Assembly (NCBI RefSeq): GCF_000698555.1
Contig: NZ_JFHE01000006.1
Span: 1-64,000 of the forward strand
Length of the DNA: 64,000 nt
Direction: 5' to 3'
Source of the DNA: Caballeronia grimmiae
GTDB taxonomy: Bacteria > Pseudomonadota > Gammaproteobacteria > Burkholderiales > Burkholderiaceae
The notes under the pieces are model-generated. The model ran no database searches. It saw only the letters and a program-made list of their open reading frames with translations, and was not told where the DNA came from. A program made the translations under genes and the position numbers. Shown in pieces: positions 9,055 to 18,283 of the stretch (position 1 is the stretch's first letter; the number at the start of each line of letters is the position of its first letter).

Positions 9055-11472
9055 TTAACGCCCGCCCGGCAACGCATAAGCGATCACATAATCCCCGAGC
9101 TTGGTATTGAACGACCCATGCCCGCCCGCCGCGATCAGCACGTACTGCTTGCCATTGGCCTCGTACGTCATCGGCGTGGCCTGTCCGCCCGCCGGCAGCC
9201 TGGCGTGCCACAGCTCCTTGCCGGTATCGGTGCTGAACGCGCGGATATAGTCATCCGCCGTCGCGCCGATGAAAAACACGCGCCCCGCCGTCGTCATCGG
9301 CCCGCCCAGCATCGGCATGCCCATCTTGAACGGCAGCGGAATCGGCGATGAATCGCGCGTCGTGCCGATGCGCTTCTTCCAGATCACCTTGTGCGTATCC
9401 AGATCGAGCGCCGACACATAGCCCCATGCAGGCTGCTTGCACGGCAGGTTCAAAGGCGACAGGAACGGATTCAGCGTGACGCCGAACGGCACACCGTATT
9501 GCGGCTGAACGCCGACTTCCGTGCCCGTGCCGGCCCGCCCTGCCTGGGGCGGCTCGATCGGATTTTCCGGCCCGCGCGGAATGAGCCGCGACACGAACGG
9601 CAACGCGATCGGGTTCGCAATCGCAATCCGTCGATCCGTATCGACAGCCAGCCCGCCCCACTCGAACATGCCGAGATTGCCGGGGAACACGAGCGTGCCC
9701 TGTTCCGACGGCGGCGTGAACGGCCCCTCATACCGCAGCCGATGAAAGATCACGCGGCACACGAGCTGGTCGTACATCGTCGCGCCCCACATGTCGGCGC
9801 CGGTCAGGTTCTTCTGCGGCCGGTAGGTCAGTTCCGAGAACGGCTGCGTCGGCGAAAGCCGGTCGCCCTTGGCCGGACCCTGCGGCACCGGCTGTTCGGG
9901 CGCGGGGATAATCGGCTTGCCGGTGCGGCGGTCCAGCACGAAGATGTTGCCCGTCTTGGCAGGCGCGTAGATGGCCGGAACGATGTTGCCGCTCGCATCC
10001 TTGATATCCGCGATGGTCGGTTGCGCAGGCAGGTCCATGTCCCACAGGTCGTGATGCACGGTCTGATAGAACCACGCGAGCTTGCCCGTCGTTGCGTTGA
10101 GCGCGAGCAGACCGCTCGCGTACCGTTCCTGTTCCGGCGTGCGGTTGCCGCCCCAGATGTCCGGCGTCGTGACGCCCATCGGCAGATAGACGAGATCGAG
10201 TTGCGCATCGTAGGCGGCGGGCGCCCATGAGTTCGGCGAGTTGAACGTGTAGGCATGCTGATCGTCCGGAATCGCGTTCGGATTCGCCGCGCCCGGATCG
10301 AAGGCCCACAGCAGCTTGCCGCTATCCACGTCGAAGCCGCGAATCACACCCGACGGTTCGCGCGTGCCGTAGTTGTCCGTCACCGCGCCCGCAACGACGA
10401 TCACCTTCGACGTCACGACTGGCGGCGATGTCGGCTCGTACTGGCCCGGCGTCTTGACCGGCTGCAAATGCTGAAGGTCCAGCACGCCGTTGACCGCGAA
10501 GCCGGCGCAGCGCTGGCCGGTGGCGGCATCGAGCTCGAAGAGGCGGCCATCGTTGACGGGCAGGATGATGCGGCGCGCGCACATCGGCAGTGAAGCGGCC
10601 TTGTTCGCCTGGCGCGCCTGTGCGGCGGCCGGCGTCTCATAGTAGGAGACGCCCCGGCAGGTCACGTGCTGAAAGCTCGGGTCCGGCTTCAGCTCCGGAT
10701 TGAAGCGCCATTTCTCCTTGCCGGTCGCGCCGTCCAGCGCGATCGCGTTCTGATGCGGCGTGCAGAAGAACAGCGTGCCATCGACCGCGAGCGGCGTCAC
10801 TTCATCGGTGATTTCGACGGGATCGTTCGGGCCTTTCATGTCGCCGGTGCGAAAGCTCCACGCTTCCTTGAGATCGCCGACGTTCTTGTCGTCGATCTGC
10901 GTAAGCGGCGAGTAGCGCGTGCCGCCCTGCGAGTTGCCATATGCCAGCCAGTCGCCCGGACGGCCAGCCGTGGCGGCGGGCGTGCCCGATCCCTGACGCG
11001 CGAACGAACCGTTGATCTCTTGCGGATCGTTGAGCACCGCATACACGAGCGCGATGCCCGTCAGCACGAGCGCCGCCGCGATCGCAAGCCCGCCTCTGCG
11101 AACCGGGCTCGCATACAGGCGATACGTGAACGGCAGCAGCAGCCATATGCCGACGAACACGAGCACGTCGAGACGCGGCGCGAGCGCCCAGAAATCGAAG
11201 CCGGCTTCGGCGATCGCCCATATCAGCGTGCCGAAAAGCAGCAGCGCATAGACGAAGAGCGCCGTTGGATTGCGCCGCATGATGAGCCATGCGACCGCCA
11301 GCATGAGCAGGCCCGCAATGACGTAATAGGGCGATCCGCCGATCGCGACGAGCCATATGCCGACGCCGCCAAGATATAGGCCCGATATCGCGAGGAACGC
11401 GATGGTGAGCCACTTGACGACGGGCGACGGCGAGCCGGTGGACGGCCGCGCCGGCGGGGAGTTCGTATTCAT
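9055..11472 (-). CDS. gcd: Membrane-bound PQQ-dependent glucose dehydrogenase
   Basis: Protein of 805 residues, full length for the quinoprotein mGDH that oxidises glucose to gluconolactone in the periplasm and passes electrons to ubiquinone. Residues 20-150 contain five hydrophobic segments (for example LVFVGIWLLLPFTYRLY), the membrane anchor. From about 170 the PQQ beta-propeller shows the YGNSQGGTRYSPLTQI entry motif, CTPHQNAIALDGATGKEKW, and repeated tryptophan-docking motifs (GKLAWFYQTVHHDLWDMD; LDTHKVIWKKRI). It needs PQQ, whose synthesis genes are not in this window. In soil Burkholderiales this enzyme is the main source of gluconic acid for phosphate solubilisation. Confidence 0.95.
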   Translation of the reverse strand: MNTNSPPARPSTGSPSPVVKWLTIAFLAISGLYLGGVGIWLVAIGGSPYYVIAGLLMLAVAWLIMRRNPTALFVYALLLFGTLIWAIAEAGFDFWALAPRLDVLVFVGIWLLLPFTYRLYASPVRRGGLAIAAALVLTGIALVYAVLNDPQEINGSFARQGSGTPAATAGRPGDWLAYGNSQGGTRYSPLTQIDDKNVGDLKEAWSFRTGDMKGPNDPVEITDEVTPLAVDGTLFFCTPHQNAIALDGATGKEKWRFNPELKPDPSFQHVTCRGVSYYETPAAAQARQANKAASLPMCARRIILPVNDGRLFELDAATGQRCAGFAVNGVLDLQHLQPVKTPGQYEPTSPPVVTSKVIVVAGAVTDNYGTREPSGVIRGFDVDSGKLLWAFDPGAANPNAIPDDQHAYTFNSPNSWAPAAYDAQLDLVYLPMGVTTPDIWGGNRTPEQERYASGLLALNATTGKLAWFYQTVHHDLWDMDLPAQPTIADIKDASGNIVPAIYAPAKTGNIFVLDRRTGKPIIPAPEQPVPQGPAKGDRLSPTQPFSELTYRPQKNLTGADMWGATMYDQLVCRVIFHRLRYEGPFTPPSEQGTLVFPGNLGMFEWGGLAVDTDRRIAIANPIALPFVSRLIPRGPENPIEPPQAGRAGTGTEVGVQPQYGVPFGVTLNPFLSPLNLPCKQPAWGYVSALDLDTHKVIWKKRIGTTRDSSPIPLPFKMGMPMLGGPMTTAGRVFFIGATADDYIRAFSTDTGKELWHARLPAGGQATPMTYEANGKQYVLIAAGGHGSFNTKLGDYVIAYALPGGR

Positions 11473-11524
11473 TCACACACCTCTGTTTGCAACTATGAGT
11501 AATGGATCATGCGGCCAGCATGAA

Positions 11525-11556
11525 GCGTCGCATGCGACTGGATACGCATGCGACGC
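11525..11556 (-). terminator. Strong hairpin between the HAD-ATPase gene and gcd
   Basis: Perfect 12-bp inverted repeat (GCGTCGCATGCG at 11525-11536 and its complement at 11545-11556) with an 8-base loop. It lies 77 bp downstream of the HAD-ATPase stop and 53 bp upstream of the gcd start, all on the minus strand. It probably ends the glycosyltransferase operon so that gcd has its own promoter. There is no clear U-tract. Confidence 0.55.
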
Positions 11557-11632
11557 GAGCAGGCGGAGGACAAGCGTAACGCGTTGGCGAAGCATTCGCC
11601 AAATGCGGGACGTACGTCGCTACCGGCGCCCG

Positions 11633-13444
11633 TCAAGCACTTGACGTGCCACTGCCGTTGTTTGCTCCCGGCGCGAGGATATTGGGCAGCACCGGATTCT
11701 CCGGCTGAGTGTAACGCTGCTCGACAGCCTTTCGGATTCCTTCAAAACTGTCAGCGGCCGAAAGCGCTTCGTCGGCTGCTATCTCGCGCGCTTCGTCGGC
11801 GAGCGTGGCATCGCCGATGACGTCGCGGAACCACGTCGAATAATCGCCCCGGCGCAAGTGAAAGAGCCAGGTGTCCTCATCGACGCCTTCCGCGATTTCG
11901 AGAAACAGCACGAGATTGTGTGCGCGCAGGTTGAGCTTGTCATCGGGGCCGCGGAAATAAAAGCTGCGCTCCGGGATCAGCATGCCCTCCGCATACTTGC
12001 GCACGTGCCGCCGGCGCTGCGTTTTCGCCGGTTCGATTCGCACGACGATCGGTGTGCCCCAGTGTCCCTCGCGATCGCGACGCCACACGAGCGCCTCGCC
12101 TGTCTCGATCGCATCGGGAAGTCCGGCGGGTTCGTCGATGCCCGCTGCCTGCGCGAACTCCTGCAGCGTTTCCTGCGCACCCGGACCCGCACCGATGAAC
12201 ACCGTCACGCGGTCGAGCAGCCGCGCAGAAAGCTGATTCGGATGCACGGTTGCGAACAGCGCGGGCGCGAGCTGGTCGGGCAGCGTTTCATCGGCGGCGT
12301 TGATGCTCGCGGGAAAGAAGTGATGCGCTTCGTCGAAGATCATCCAGTGCGGACGCCCGGTGAGCGCGCGCGTCTTCTGCATGTGCGCGAGCACGGTCGC
12401 GCAATAGGTCGGCCGCTCCGCGAACGACACGCGCATCAAGTTGACGACGACCGACTGGCTCGGCTGATGGATGAGCCGCGTGACATCATCGGCTTTCGGG
12501 GCGGTTTCCGCGTCGCCGATGGGAAGCGCATCTTCGAGGCTGTCGAAGTCGCCTTCGGGATCGAGCGCGCAGAACTGATAGCCCGACTCCGATAACCGCT
12601 CCATCAATCCGGTGATGAGTGTCGACTTGCCGCCGCCGGATTGTCCCGCGATCAGCGCGACCGTGTCTTGCGGCGCGAGCGTTTCTGTGTCGCCGCTTTG
12701 ATCGCTTTTGTCGTCCTCCGCCTTCACGCGCTCGCCGAGCACGAGGTGACGTCGCGTAAGATGTTCGCTCGCGCTGGCGAGATCGTCTTCGAGGATCGCT
12801 TCGATCAGTTCCGTCACGCCGGCGCCGCATTCGCGATCCAGCACGATATCGGCGTGCGCTTTCAGCGCATCGATCGCGTTGCCGACGGCGGCCGATATCT
12901 CGCACGCATCGAGCAGCGCGTGATCGTTCTGCGCATCGCCGACGCCGACCGCATTGCGCGGCGACAGCGCCATTTTCTCGAGCGCCGCAAGCAGGCCGCT
13001 CGCCTTGCTGACGCCGGGCGCGAGGACCATTACCGCGTCGCCGTTATAGACGACGTGCAGGTCGAGACCGAGATCGCGGATCGCGGCGTGGGCCTGCTCA
13101 TCGTAGGGCTTCACGGTCGCGACGAGCGTCTGGCTCACGCCGAGATGCCGCACGCCGCTGGCCTTCATCGCCTCGACGAACTCGGGCGGCGGCGGGGGCG
13201 CGAGCAGCGTGCGCTCACGCGTCGCCGGTGAGTAGATCACGCCGCCGTTCTCCGCGACGATCAGTGAGAAGCGATCGACGCGATCGCACAGCGTGAGCAG
13301 ATCGTCGAGTTCACGGCCCGTCACGAGCACCATATGACGCCCCGACGCGCGCAGCCGGTCGACGGCTTCCCACGTCGCATCACTCACGCGGCCTTCTTCG
13401 GCGAGCGTGTTGTCGTAATCGCTGGCAAGCACCATGCATCGCAT
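11633..13444 (-). CDS. Fusion of HAD-IIB phosphatase with a HerA/VirB4-like P-loop ATPase
   Basis: Protein of 603 residues with two clear enzymatic parts. Residues 1-215 are a HAD phosphatase of the Cof/sucrose-phosphatase type: DYDNT (catalytic Asp9 and Asp11), TGR at 42-44, Lys147 and GDAQND at 169-174. Residues 260-430 are a P-loop ATPase with Walker A AGQSGGGKST (266-275), a DPEGDF box (295-300) as in HerA-type ATPases, and Walker B MIFDEAHHF (368-376). Residues 450-603 form a domain I cannot name (VLFLEIAEGVDEDTWLFHL). No membrane segment is seen. It starts 15 bp after a GT4 glycosyltransferase, so a role in phosphosugar or glycoside metabolism is plausible. Domain calls are firm; the function is unknown. 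Confidence 0.8.
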   Translation of the reverse strand: MRCMVLASDYDNTLAEEGRVSDATWEAVDRLRASGRHMVLVTGRELDDLLTLCDRVDRFSLIVAENGGVIYSPATRERTLLAPPPPPEFVEAMKASGVRHLGVSQTLVATVKPYDEQAHAAIRDLGLDLHVVYNGDAVMVLAPGVSKASGLLAALEKMALSPRNAVGVGDAQNDHALLDACEISAAVGNAIDALKAHADIVLDRECGAGVTELIEAILEDDLASASEHLTRRHLVLGERVKAEDDKSDQSGDTETLAPQDTVALIAGQSGGGKSTLITGLMERLSESGYQFCALDPEGDFDSLEDALPIGDAETAPKADDVTRLIHQPSQSVVVNLMRVSFAERPTYCATVLAHMQKTRALTGRPHWMIFDEAHHFFPASINAADETLPDQLAPALFATVHPNQLSARLLDRVTVFIGAGPGAQETLQEFAQAAGIDEPAGLPDAIETGEALVWRRDREGHWGTPIVVRIEPAKTQRRRHVRKYAEGMLIPERSFYFRGPDDKLNLRAHNLVLFLEIAEGVDEDTWLFHLRRGDYSTWFRDVIGDATLADEAREIAADEALSAADSFEGIRKAVEQRYTQPENPVLPNILAPGANNGSGTSSA

Positions 13445-13459
13445 AGCGGTCTCCCTCGG

Positions 13460-14533
13460 TTAAGCGTCGTGCGCCACCAGATGCGGCGGCGGCGCGCGAC
13501 GGGCGGCGCGCGCATCGAGCAGGCGCCGATAAACATCGACGTAATCGCCCGCCATGCGCTCGGCCGTGAAGCGCCGCTCGAAACTTTCGCGGCAGCGGTG
13601 GCGATTGATTTGCGGCAGGCGCGCGACGGCCTCGACCGCTTCGTCCTCGTTACGCACGACGAAGCCGTTCACGCCATCTTCGATGATCTCCGGCACCGAG
13701 CCGCGCCCGAACGCGATCACCGGCGTGCCGCAGGCAAGCGCCTCGATCATCACGAGCCCGAACGGCTCCGGCCAGTCGATCGGAAACAACAATGCGCGCG
13801 CATGGCCGATGAGCCGGCTCTTGCCGGTATCGTCCTGTTCGCCCGCATAGTCGATGAGCGGCGCCTGCACGAGCGGCGCGACGGCGCGTTCGAAATACGG
13901 GCGATCGGCTTCGTCCACCTTGGCGGCGATGCGAAGCGGCACGTTCGCACGGCGCGCGATGCGGATGGCGGCATCCGGTCCCTTGGCCGGTGCGATCCTG
14001 CCGACGAACGCGAGATGCTCGCCCGCGCGTTCATGGAAGCGGTACAGCGTGGCGGGCAAGCCGTGATGCACCGTGCCCGCCCACGAAAGCCACGGCAGCG
14101 GCGCGCGCTGCGCATCCGAGACGGAGACGAGCGGAATGTCCGCGAAGCGCCGATACATCGGCTCGAGGCCGGGCACGTCGAGCCGCCAGTGCAGGGTCGT
14201 CACATGCGCGCACTGCATGCGCCGCGCGAACGGAAAACTCTGGTAGTCCGTATGAAAGTGGACGATGTCGAACTGCTTCGACGCAGCGACGACATCTTCG
14301 AGCATCGCGAAGTGAAAGGCTTGCGGGTCGGCGGTGTCTTCGACTAGCCGCACCGCGCAATCGCTTCCCGCGACCAGCTTCGCGCTCGTGTGCGAATCCG
14401 CGCTCGCGAACAGCGTGACATCGTGGCCCGCCTTCACGAGTTCCTCGCTGAGATAGGACACGATCCGCTCGATGCCGCCATAACGCTGCGGCGGCACGCT
14501 CTCATATAACGTCGATACCTGGGCGATGCGCAT
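13460..14533 (-). CDS. GT4-family glycosyltransferase, copy 2 of a tandem pair
   Basis: Protein of 357 residues with a GT-B fold. The N-terminal acceptor-binding half opens MRIAQVSTLYESVPPQRYGG. The C-terminal nucleotide-sugar half has the E-x7-E type motif in PEPFGLVMIEALACGTPVIA, followed by GSVPEII. Retaining enzymes of this type move a sugar from a nucleotide-sugar to a lipid, glycan or small-molecule acceptor; the substrate cannot be told from sequence. It is closely related along its whole length to the gene immediately upstream (14572-15666), which indicates tandem duplication. It lies between that sister and the HAD-ATPase fusion in one minus-strand operon with gaps of 38 and 15 bp. 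Confidence 0.88.
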   Translation of the reverse strand: MRIAQVSTLYESVPPQRYGGIERIVSYLSEELVKAGHDVTLFASADSHTSAKLVAGSDCAVRLVEDTADPQAFHFAMLEDVVAASKQFDIVHFHTDYQSFPFARRMQCAHVTTLHWRLDVPGLEPMYRRFADIPLVSVSDAQRAPLPWLSWAGTVHHGLPATLYRFHERAGEHLAFVGRIAPAKGPDAAIRIARRANVPLRIAAKVDEADRPYFERAVAPLVQAPLIDYAGEQDDTGKSRLIGHARALLFPIDWPEPFGLVMIEALACGTPVIAFGRGSVPEIIEDGVNGFVVRNEDEAVEAVARLPQINRHRCRESFERRFTAERMAGDYVDVYRRLLDARAARRAPPPHLVAHDA

Positions 14534-14571
14534 GACTATTCGATGAAAGGACGATCGATGCGGTGCATTCC

Positions 14572-15666
14572 CTATGCCTGTAGCGCGCCGGTGTCGAGAT
14601 TGGCGGCGTCGGCATTCGCAGCCGGGGCGGGCGCGTGAGATTCGATGAGATCGCGATAGACCGCGAGATAATCGCGCGCCATCCGCTCGGCGCAGAAACG
14701 CTGCTCGAAGGTCTTGCGGCAGCGCGCGCGATCGACCGCGCCGATATCGCGTACCGCCTGCACGGCTTCATCGACATCATCGACGATAAAGCCGCTCACG
14801 CCATGCTCGATCACCTCCGGCACCGCGCCGCGCCTGAACGCGATGACCGGCGTGCCCGACGCCATCGCTTCGATCATCACGAGGCCGAACGGCTCTTCCC
14901 AGTCGATCGGAAAAACGAGCGCACGTGCATGCGCGAACAACGCGCGCCGCGCTTCGCCGCCGACTTCGCCGAGATACTCCACGAACGATTGCGACGCTTC
15001 GAGCAGCGGGCAGATTTGCTCCTTGAAGTACGCACGCTCACCCGGATGCACGGCGGCGGCAATTTTCAGCGGCAAGCCGGCGCGGCGTGCGATCTCGATT
15101 GCGCGATCGATGCGCTTCTCCGGCATCACGCGTCCGACAAAGAGCAGATAGTCGCCGCCTTCCTGCGAGTACCGCATTTCGTCGAGCGCGAGACCGTGGT
15201 GGATGGTCGCGCGCCAGTTTGCGTCGGGCATTTCGCTGCGCTGACCATCGGAGATGGCGACGAGCGGCGCATCGCTGAAGGTATCGAAGAGCGGGCCGTG
15301 ATCGGCGGGGAGCAGACGGCCATGCATCGTCGTGATGGATGGACATGCGAGCAGGCGCTGCATCGGCAGATGCAAAGGCTCGGTATGAAAGTGGATTACA
15401 TCGAATTGCGATGAACGTTTGATGACCGCATCGAGCTGGCGCAAGTGATGACTCGTCGTATCCCATACGCGTTCGTCGCGCCATAGCGCAGTCGGCGTGC
15501 CGCTTATCAGGCGGGCGCGCGTGCGCGAATCGCCGGTGGCGAACAGCGTGACGTCGTGCCCGAGAGCGACGAGTGCTTCGGTCAGGTAAGAGATGATCCG
15601 CTCGGTGGCGCCATATGCGATAGGAGGGACGCTCTCGTAGAGCGGTGCGACCTGTGCGATTTTCAT
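14572..15666 (-). CDS. GT4-family glycosyltransferase, copy 1 of a tandem pair
   Basis: Protein of 364 residues, first gene of the glycosyltransferase-HAD-ATPase operon. It opens MKIAQVAPLYESVPPIAYGA and carries the donor-site motif EEPFGLVMIEAMASGTPVIA and GAVPEVI. The start at 15666 is chosen because its N-terminus aligns with the sister gene; an upstream in-frame ATG would add 11 residues of poor likeness. The two copies share the same framework (for example GHDVTLFA) but differ in the acceptor-side half, so they may act in sequence on one product. Confidence 0.87.
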   Translation of the reverse strand: MKIAQVAPLYESVPPIAYGATERIISYLTEALVALGHDVTLFATGDSRTRARLISGTPTALWRDERVWDTTSHHLRQLDAVIKRSSQFDVIHFHTEPLHLPMQRLLACPSITTMHGRLLPADHGPLFDTFSDAPLVAISDGQRSEMPDANWRATIHHGLALDEMRYSQEGGDYLLFVGRVMPEKRIDRAIEIARRAGLPLKIAAAVHPGERAYFKEQICPLLEASQSFVEYLGEVGGEARRALFAHARALVFPIDWEEPFGLVMIEAMASGTPVIAFRRGAVPEVIEHGVSGFIVDDVDEAVQAVRDIGAVDRARCRKTFEQRFCAERMARDYLAVYRDLIESHAPAPAANADAANLDTGALQA

Positions 15667-15817
15667 CGATGGATTCCGGTGTCGGCCACGCCGATGCATG
15701 GTTTGTGTCGTTCGATGCGCTCAGTGAGCAATCTCCGGGCCGACGATCGCTGCGCGGCGTATCGACGGCATGCCGCATGCTCATTCGATGTCCATCCACG
15801 ATTCAACGGAGGACGTC

Positions 15818-16243
15818 ATGACCCAGGTTGCTGAAGTAATGACACGCGGCGTGCAAAGCATCGCGCCGAGCGACACCATTCGCCGCGCGGCCGAACTGAT
15901 GGACGAACTCAACGTCGGTGCGCTGCCGGTATGCGAGGGCGAGCGGCTCAAGGCGCTCATCACGGACCGCGATATCGTCGTGCGTGCGGTATCGGCGGGC
16001 AAGGACGCGTCGTGCACGGTGCAGGAAATCGCGAGCGAGCCGGTGGAGTGGTGCCGGGAGACCGACGAGATCGAGTCCGCCATGCAGAGGATGGAGCAGT
16101 TGCAGATCCGGCGCATGCCTGTCGTGGACAGCGAGGGGAAACTCGTCGGCATGCTCGCGCTGGGCGATATCGCGGTCTACTCAGACGGCGAAGTGTCATC
16201 GACGATACAGGCGATCTCCACGCCGTCCGTGCCCGACCGGTAG
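15818..16243 (+). CDS. Two-CBS-domain protein
   Basis: Protein of 141 residues made of two CBS domains: residues about 5-60 (VMTRGVQSIAPSDTIRRA; ALITDRDIVVRAV) and 70-130 (VEWCRETDEIESAMQRME; VGMLALGDIAVYS). Stand-alone CBS pairs bind adenine nucleotides and act as energy or stress sensors. The start at 15818 is favoured by ACGGAGGA five bases upstream; a longer frame from 15770 lacks a site. It is divergent from the glycosyltransferase operon. Its domain order resembles the N-terminal two thirds of the CBS-BON protein at 60078-60773. Confidence 0.88.
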   Translation: MTQVAEVMTRGVQSIAPSDTIRRAAELMDELNVGALPVCEGERLKALITDRDIVVRAVSAGKDASCTVQEIASEPVEWCRETDEIESAMQRMEQLQIRRMPVVDSEGKLVGMLALGDIAVYSDGEVSSTIQAISTPSVPDR

Positions 16244-16253
16244 CACGCGCAAG

Positions 16254-16457
16254 TCAGACCGGATTGCCGTCCTCGGGCGTCTTCAGGCGGTCGCTCTCGC
16301 TTTGCGTGCCGGGCGGCGTGCCGGGCTTGTCGTCGGGCGTCGCGTCAGGCGCGCGGTCCTCGGTCGGGCCGCGTGGCGGCGCGTCCGCTGGATTGGTCGG
16401 GATGTTCTCGGTATGGCCGGGAACCGGTTGACCTTCGATGTGATCTTGCTGGTTCAT
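16254..16457 (-). CDS. Small hydrophilic Pro/Asp/Gly-rich hypothetical protein (67 aa)
   Basis: An ORF of 67 residues, MNQQDHIEGQ onward, rich in Pro, Asp, Glu, Thr and Gly. It has no hydrophobic core and is probably disordered. GAGG lies about 8 bases upstream of the ATG at 16457; an in-frame start at 16505 would add 16 residues. It is convergent with the CBS gene, ending 11 bp from it. The composition is like the small ORF at 6723-6890. Small proteins of this kind are common and unstudied in Burkholderiales. Confidence 0.45.
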   Translation of the reverse strand: MNQQDHIEGQPVPGHTENIPTNPADAPPRGPTEDRAPDATPDDKPGTPPGTQSESDRLKTPEDGNPV

Positions 16458-16576
16458 CGCGCGTGCCTCGTCAGTGTGAGCAATGTGCCTAGCCTCATCG
16501 AGCAAGCGATGTTCCGATGCGTGGCACGCCGGCTGCTTGCTTCGCTGGCTCGTCCTCCGCCTTCTATCTCTCCACT

Positions 16577-17536
16577 ATGCGTCCATCACGATCCAGCGCT
16601 TCCTCATCGCCCTCACTTCTCGCCGGCATCGCGGCCGCATCCGTCGGCATTGCGGCGTGGGCCGCGTGGCGTGGACGACGCGCCGAACGGGAGCATCCGC
16701 CCATCGGTCAGTTCATCGACGTCGACGGCGTCCGCCTTCATTACATCGATGAAGGCGAAGGCCCCACGGTGCTGCTCGTGCACGGCAATCTCGTCACGCT
16801 GCAGGACTTCATCGCAAGCGGGCTGGTGGCGCGCCTGTCGAAGCGTCATCGGGTGATTGCGTTCGATCGTCCGGGCTTCGGCTTCAGCACGCGCCCGCGC
16901 GATCGCGTCTGGACGCCGCAGGAGCAGGCCGCGCTCTTTCAACACGCGCTCAGGCGCATGGGTCTGACGAGCGCGGTCGTGGTCGGGCAATCGCTCGGCT
17001 GCCTCATCGCACTGGCAATGGCCATCGAGCCGCGCATCGACATTCGCGGGTTGACGCTCATCTCGGGCTATTACTATCCGACCGCGCGATACGACGTTCT
17101 GCTCACCGCGCCCGCTGCGATTCCAGTGGTCGGCGACGTCATTCGCTATACCGTGTCGCCCGTCATGGGACGCCTGTTGCTCGACCAGAACGTGCGTGCG
17201 ATGTTCGCGCCCTCCGACGTGCCGCCCGAGTTCGGTCATTACGTGCAGCGCCAGATCGTGCTTCGCCCGTCGCAGATGCGGGCCATCGGCGAAGATGCGG
17301 CGTGCATGGTGCCGGCGGCGAGCGAGTTGTCAAAGCACTATCGAGAGGTGGATATCCCCGTGCGCATTTTCGCGGGCGAAGACGATGTCGTGGTCGATCC
17401 GCAAGCGCATTCCAGCCGTCTTGCGCGGGACATTCCGCAGAGCGTGCTATCGGTGATCCGGCATGGCGGACACATGGTTCATTACGACGATGCCGGCCGC
17501 ATCGGCGATGCGGTCGAAGCAATGGCGATCGAGTGA
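16577..17536 (+). CDS. Alpha/beta-hydrolase, probably membrane-anchored
   Basis: Protein of about 319 residues. A Ser/Ala-rich N-terminus with a hydrophobic segment (SLLAGIAAASVGIAAWAAW) followed by arginines suggests a signal anchor. The alpha/beta-hydrolase fold then shows the oxyanion motif LLVHGN, nucleophile GQSLG, acid-loop region AGEDDVVVD and catalytic His in RHGGHMVHYD. The substrate is unknown; the closest resemblance is to small-molecule esterases and haloperoxidase-like hydrolases. The start is uncertain, since an in-frame ATG at 16517 would add 20 residues and neither has a good ribosome binding site. Confidence 0.8.
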   Translation: MRPSRSSASSSPSLLAGIAAASVGIAAWAAWRGRRAEREHPPIGQFIDVDGVRLHYIDEGEGPTVLLVHGNLVTLQDFIASGLVARLSKRHRVIAFDRPGFGFSTRPRDRVWTPQEQAALFQHALRRMGLTSAVVVGQSLGCLIALAMAIEPRIDIRGLTLISGYYYPTARYDVLLTAPAAIPVVGDVIRYTVSPVMGRLLLDQNVRAMFAPSDVPPEFGHYVQRQIVLRPSQMRAIGEDAACMVPAASELSKHYREVDIPVRIFAGEDDVVVDPQAHSSRLARDIPQSVLSVIRHGGHMVHYDDAGRIGDAVEAMAIE

Positions 17537-17548
17537 TGCGCGAGCCGC

Positions 17549-18283
17549 TCAGAGCCAGGCCGTGAGCATCGGCACGACGAGCGGCACGAGTATCGACGTC
17601 AGTATCCCGTTCAGCCCCATGCCGAGGCCGGCGAACGCGCCCATTTGCTGACTGACCTGAAACGCCCGCGCCGTGCCGATGCCGTGTGATGCCACGCCGA
17701 GCGCGAAGCCGCGCGCTTCCGGTTCTGTCACACGCAACGCGTTGAGGATCACGCGTGCGAATGCCGCGCCGAAGATGCCGGTCGATATCACGAGCACCGC
17801 GGTCAACGATGGAATGCCGCCGATGGACGTGGCGACGGCCATCGCGATAGGCGTCGTCGCGGACTTCGGCGCAAGCGAGGCGATCGTCTGCTTCGATGCG
17901 CCGAGCCACGATGCGATCGCGACAGCGGACACGATCGCCGTCATCGACCCGGCAACGAGCGCCACGATCAATGGCGCGGCGAGCTTGCGCAGATTCCCCA
18001 GTTGCCGATAAAGCGGCAGAGCCAGTGCGACCGTTGCGGGTCCCAGCAGAAAGTGCACGAACTGTGCGCCTTCAAAGTAAGTCGGATACGGCGTGCGGCT
18101 GATCTGCAAGACGGCCACCAGAATGGCGACCGCGATCAACACCGGGTTCGCCAGCGGATTGAACTGGCAGCGCGCGTAGATCCACTGCGCGATGAGATAC
18201 GCGAAAAGCGTGATCGTCAACCCAAGCAGCGGCGATGCGGCGAGATAGACCCATATCGCATTGATTTGCGGAAACGCTGTCAT
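17549..18283 (-). CDS. lrgB: LrgB/CidB-family membrane protein
   Basis: Protein of 244 residues with about seven hydrophobic segments and the family signature (LAPKSATTPIAMAVATSIGG; FALGVASHGIGTARAFQ). LrgAB/CidAB pairs are holin/antiholin-like and in several bacteria take part in pyruvate or overflow-metabolite handling. The ATG overlaps the lrgA stop as ATGA, so the two are coupled. No LytTR or LytS/LytR-type regulator is adjacent. Confidence 0.9.
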   Translation of the reverse strand: MTAFPQINAIWVYLAASPLLGLTITLFAYLIAQWIYARCQFNPLANPVLIAVAILVAVLQISRTPYPTYFEGAQFVHFLLGPATVALALPLYRQLGNLRKLAAPLIVALVAGSMTAIVSAVAIASWLGASKQTIASLAPKSATTPIAMAVATSIGGIPSLTAVLVISTGIFGAAFARVILNALRVTEPEARGFALGVASHGIGTARAFQVSQQMGAFAGLGMGLNGILTSILVPLVVPMLTAWL

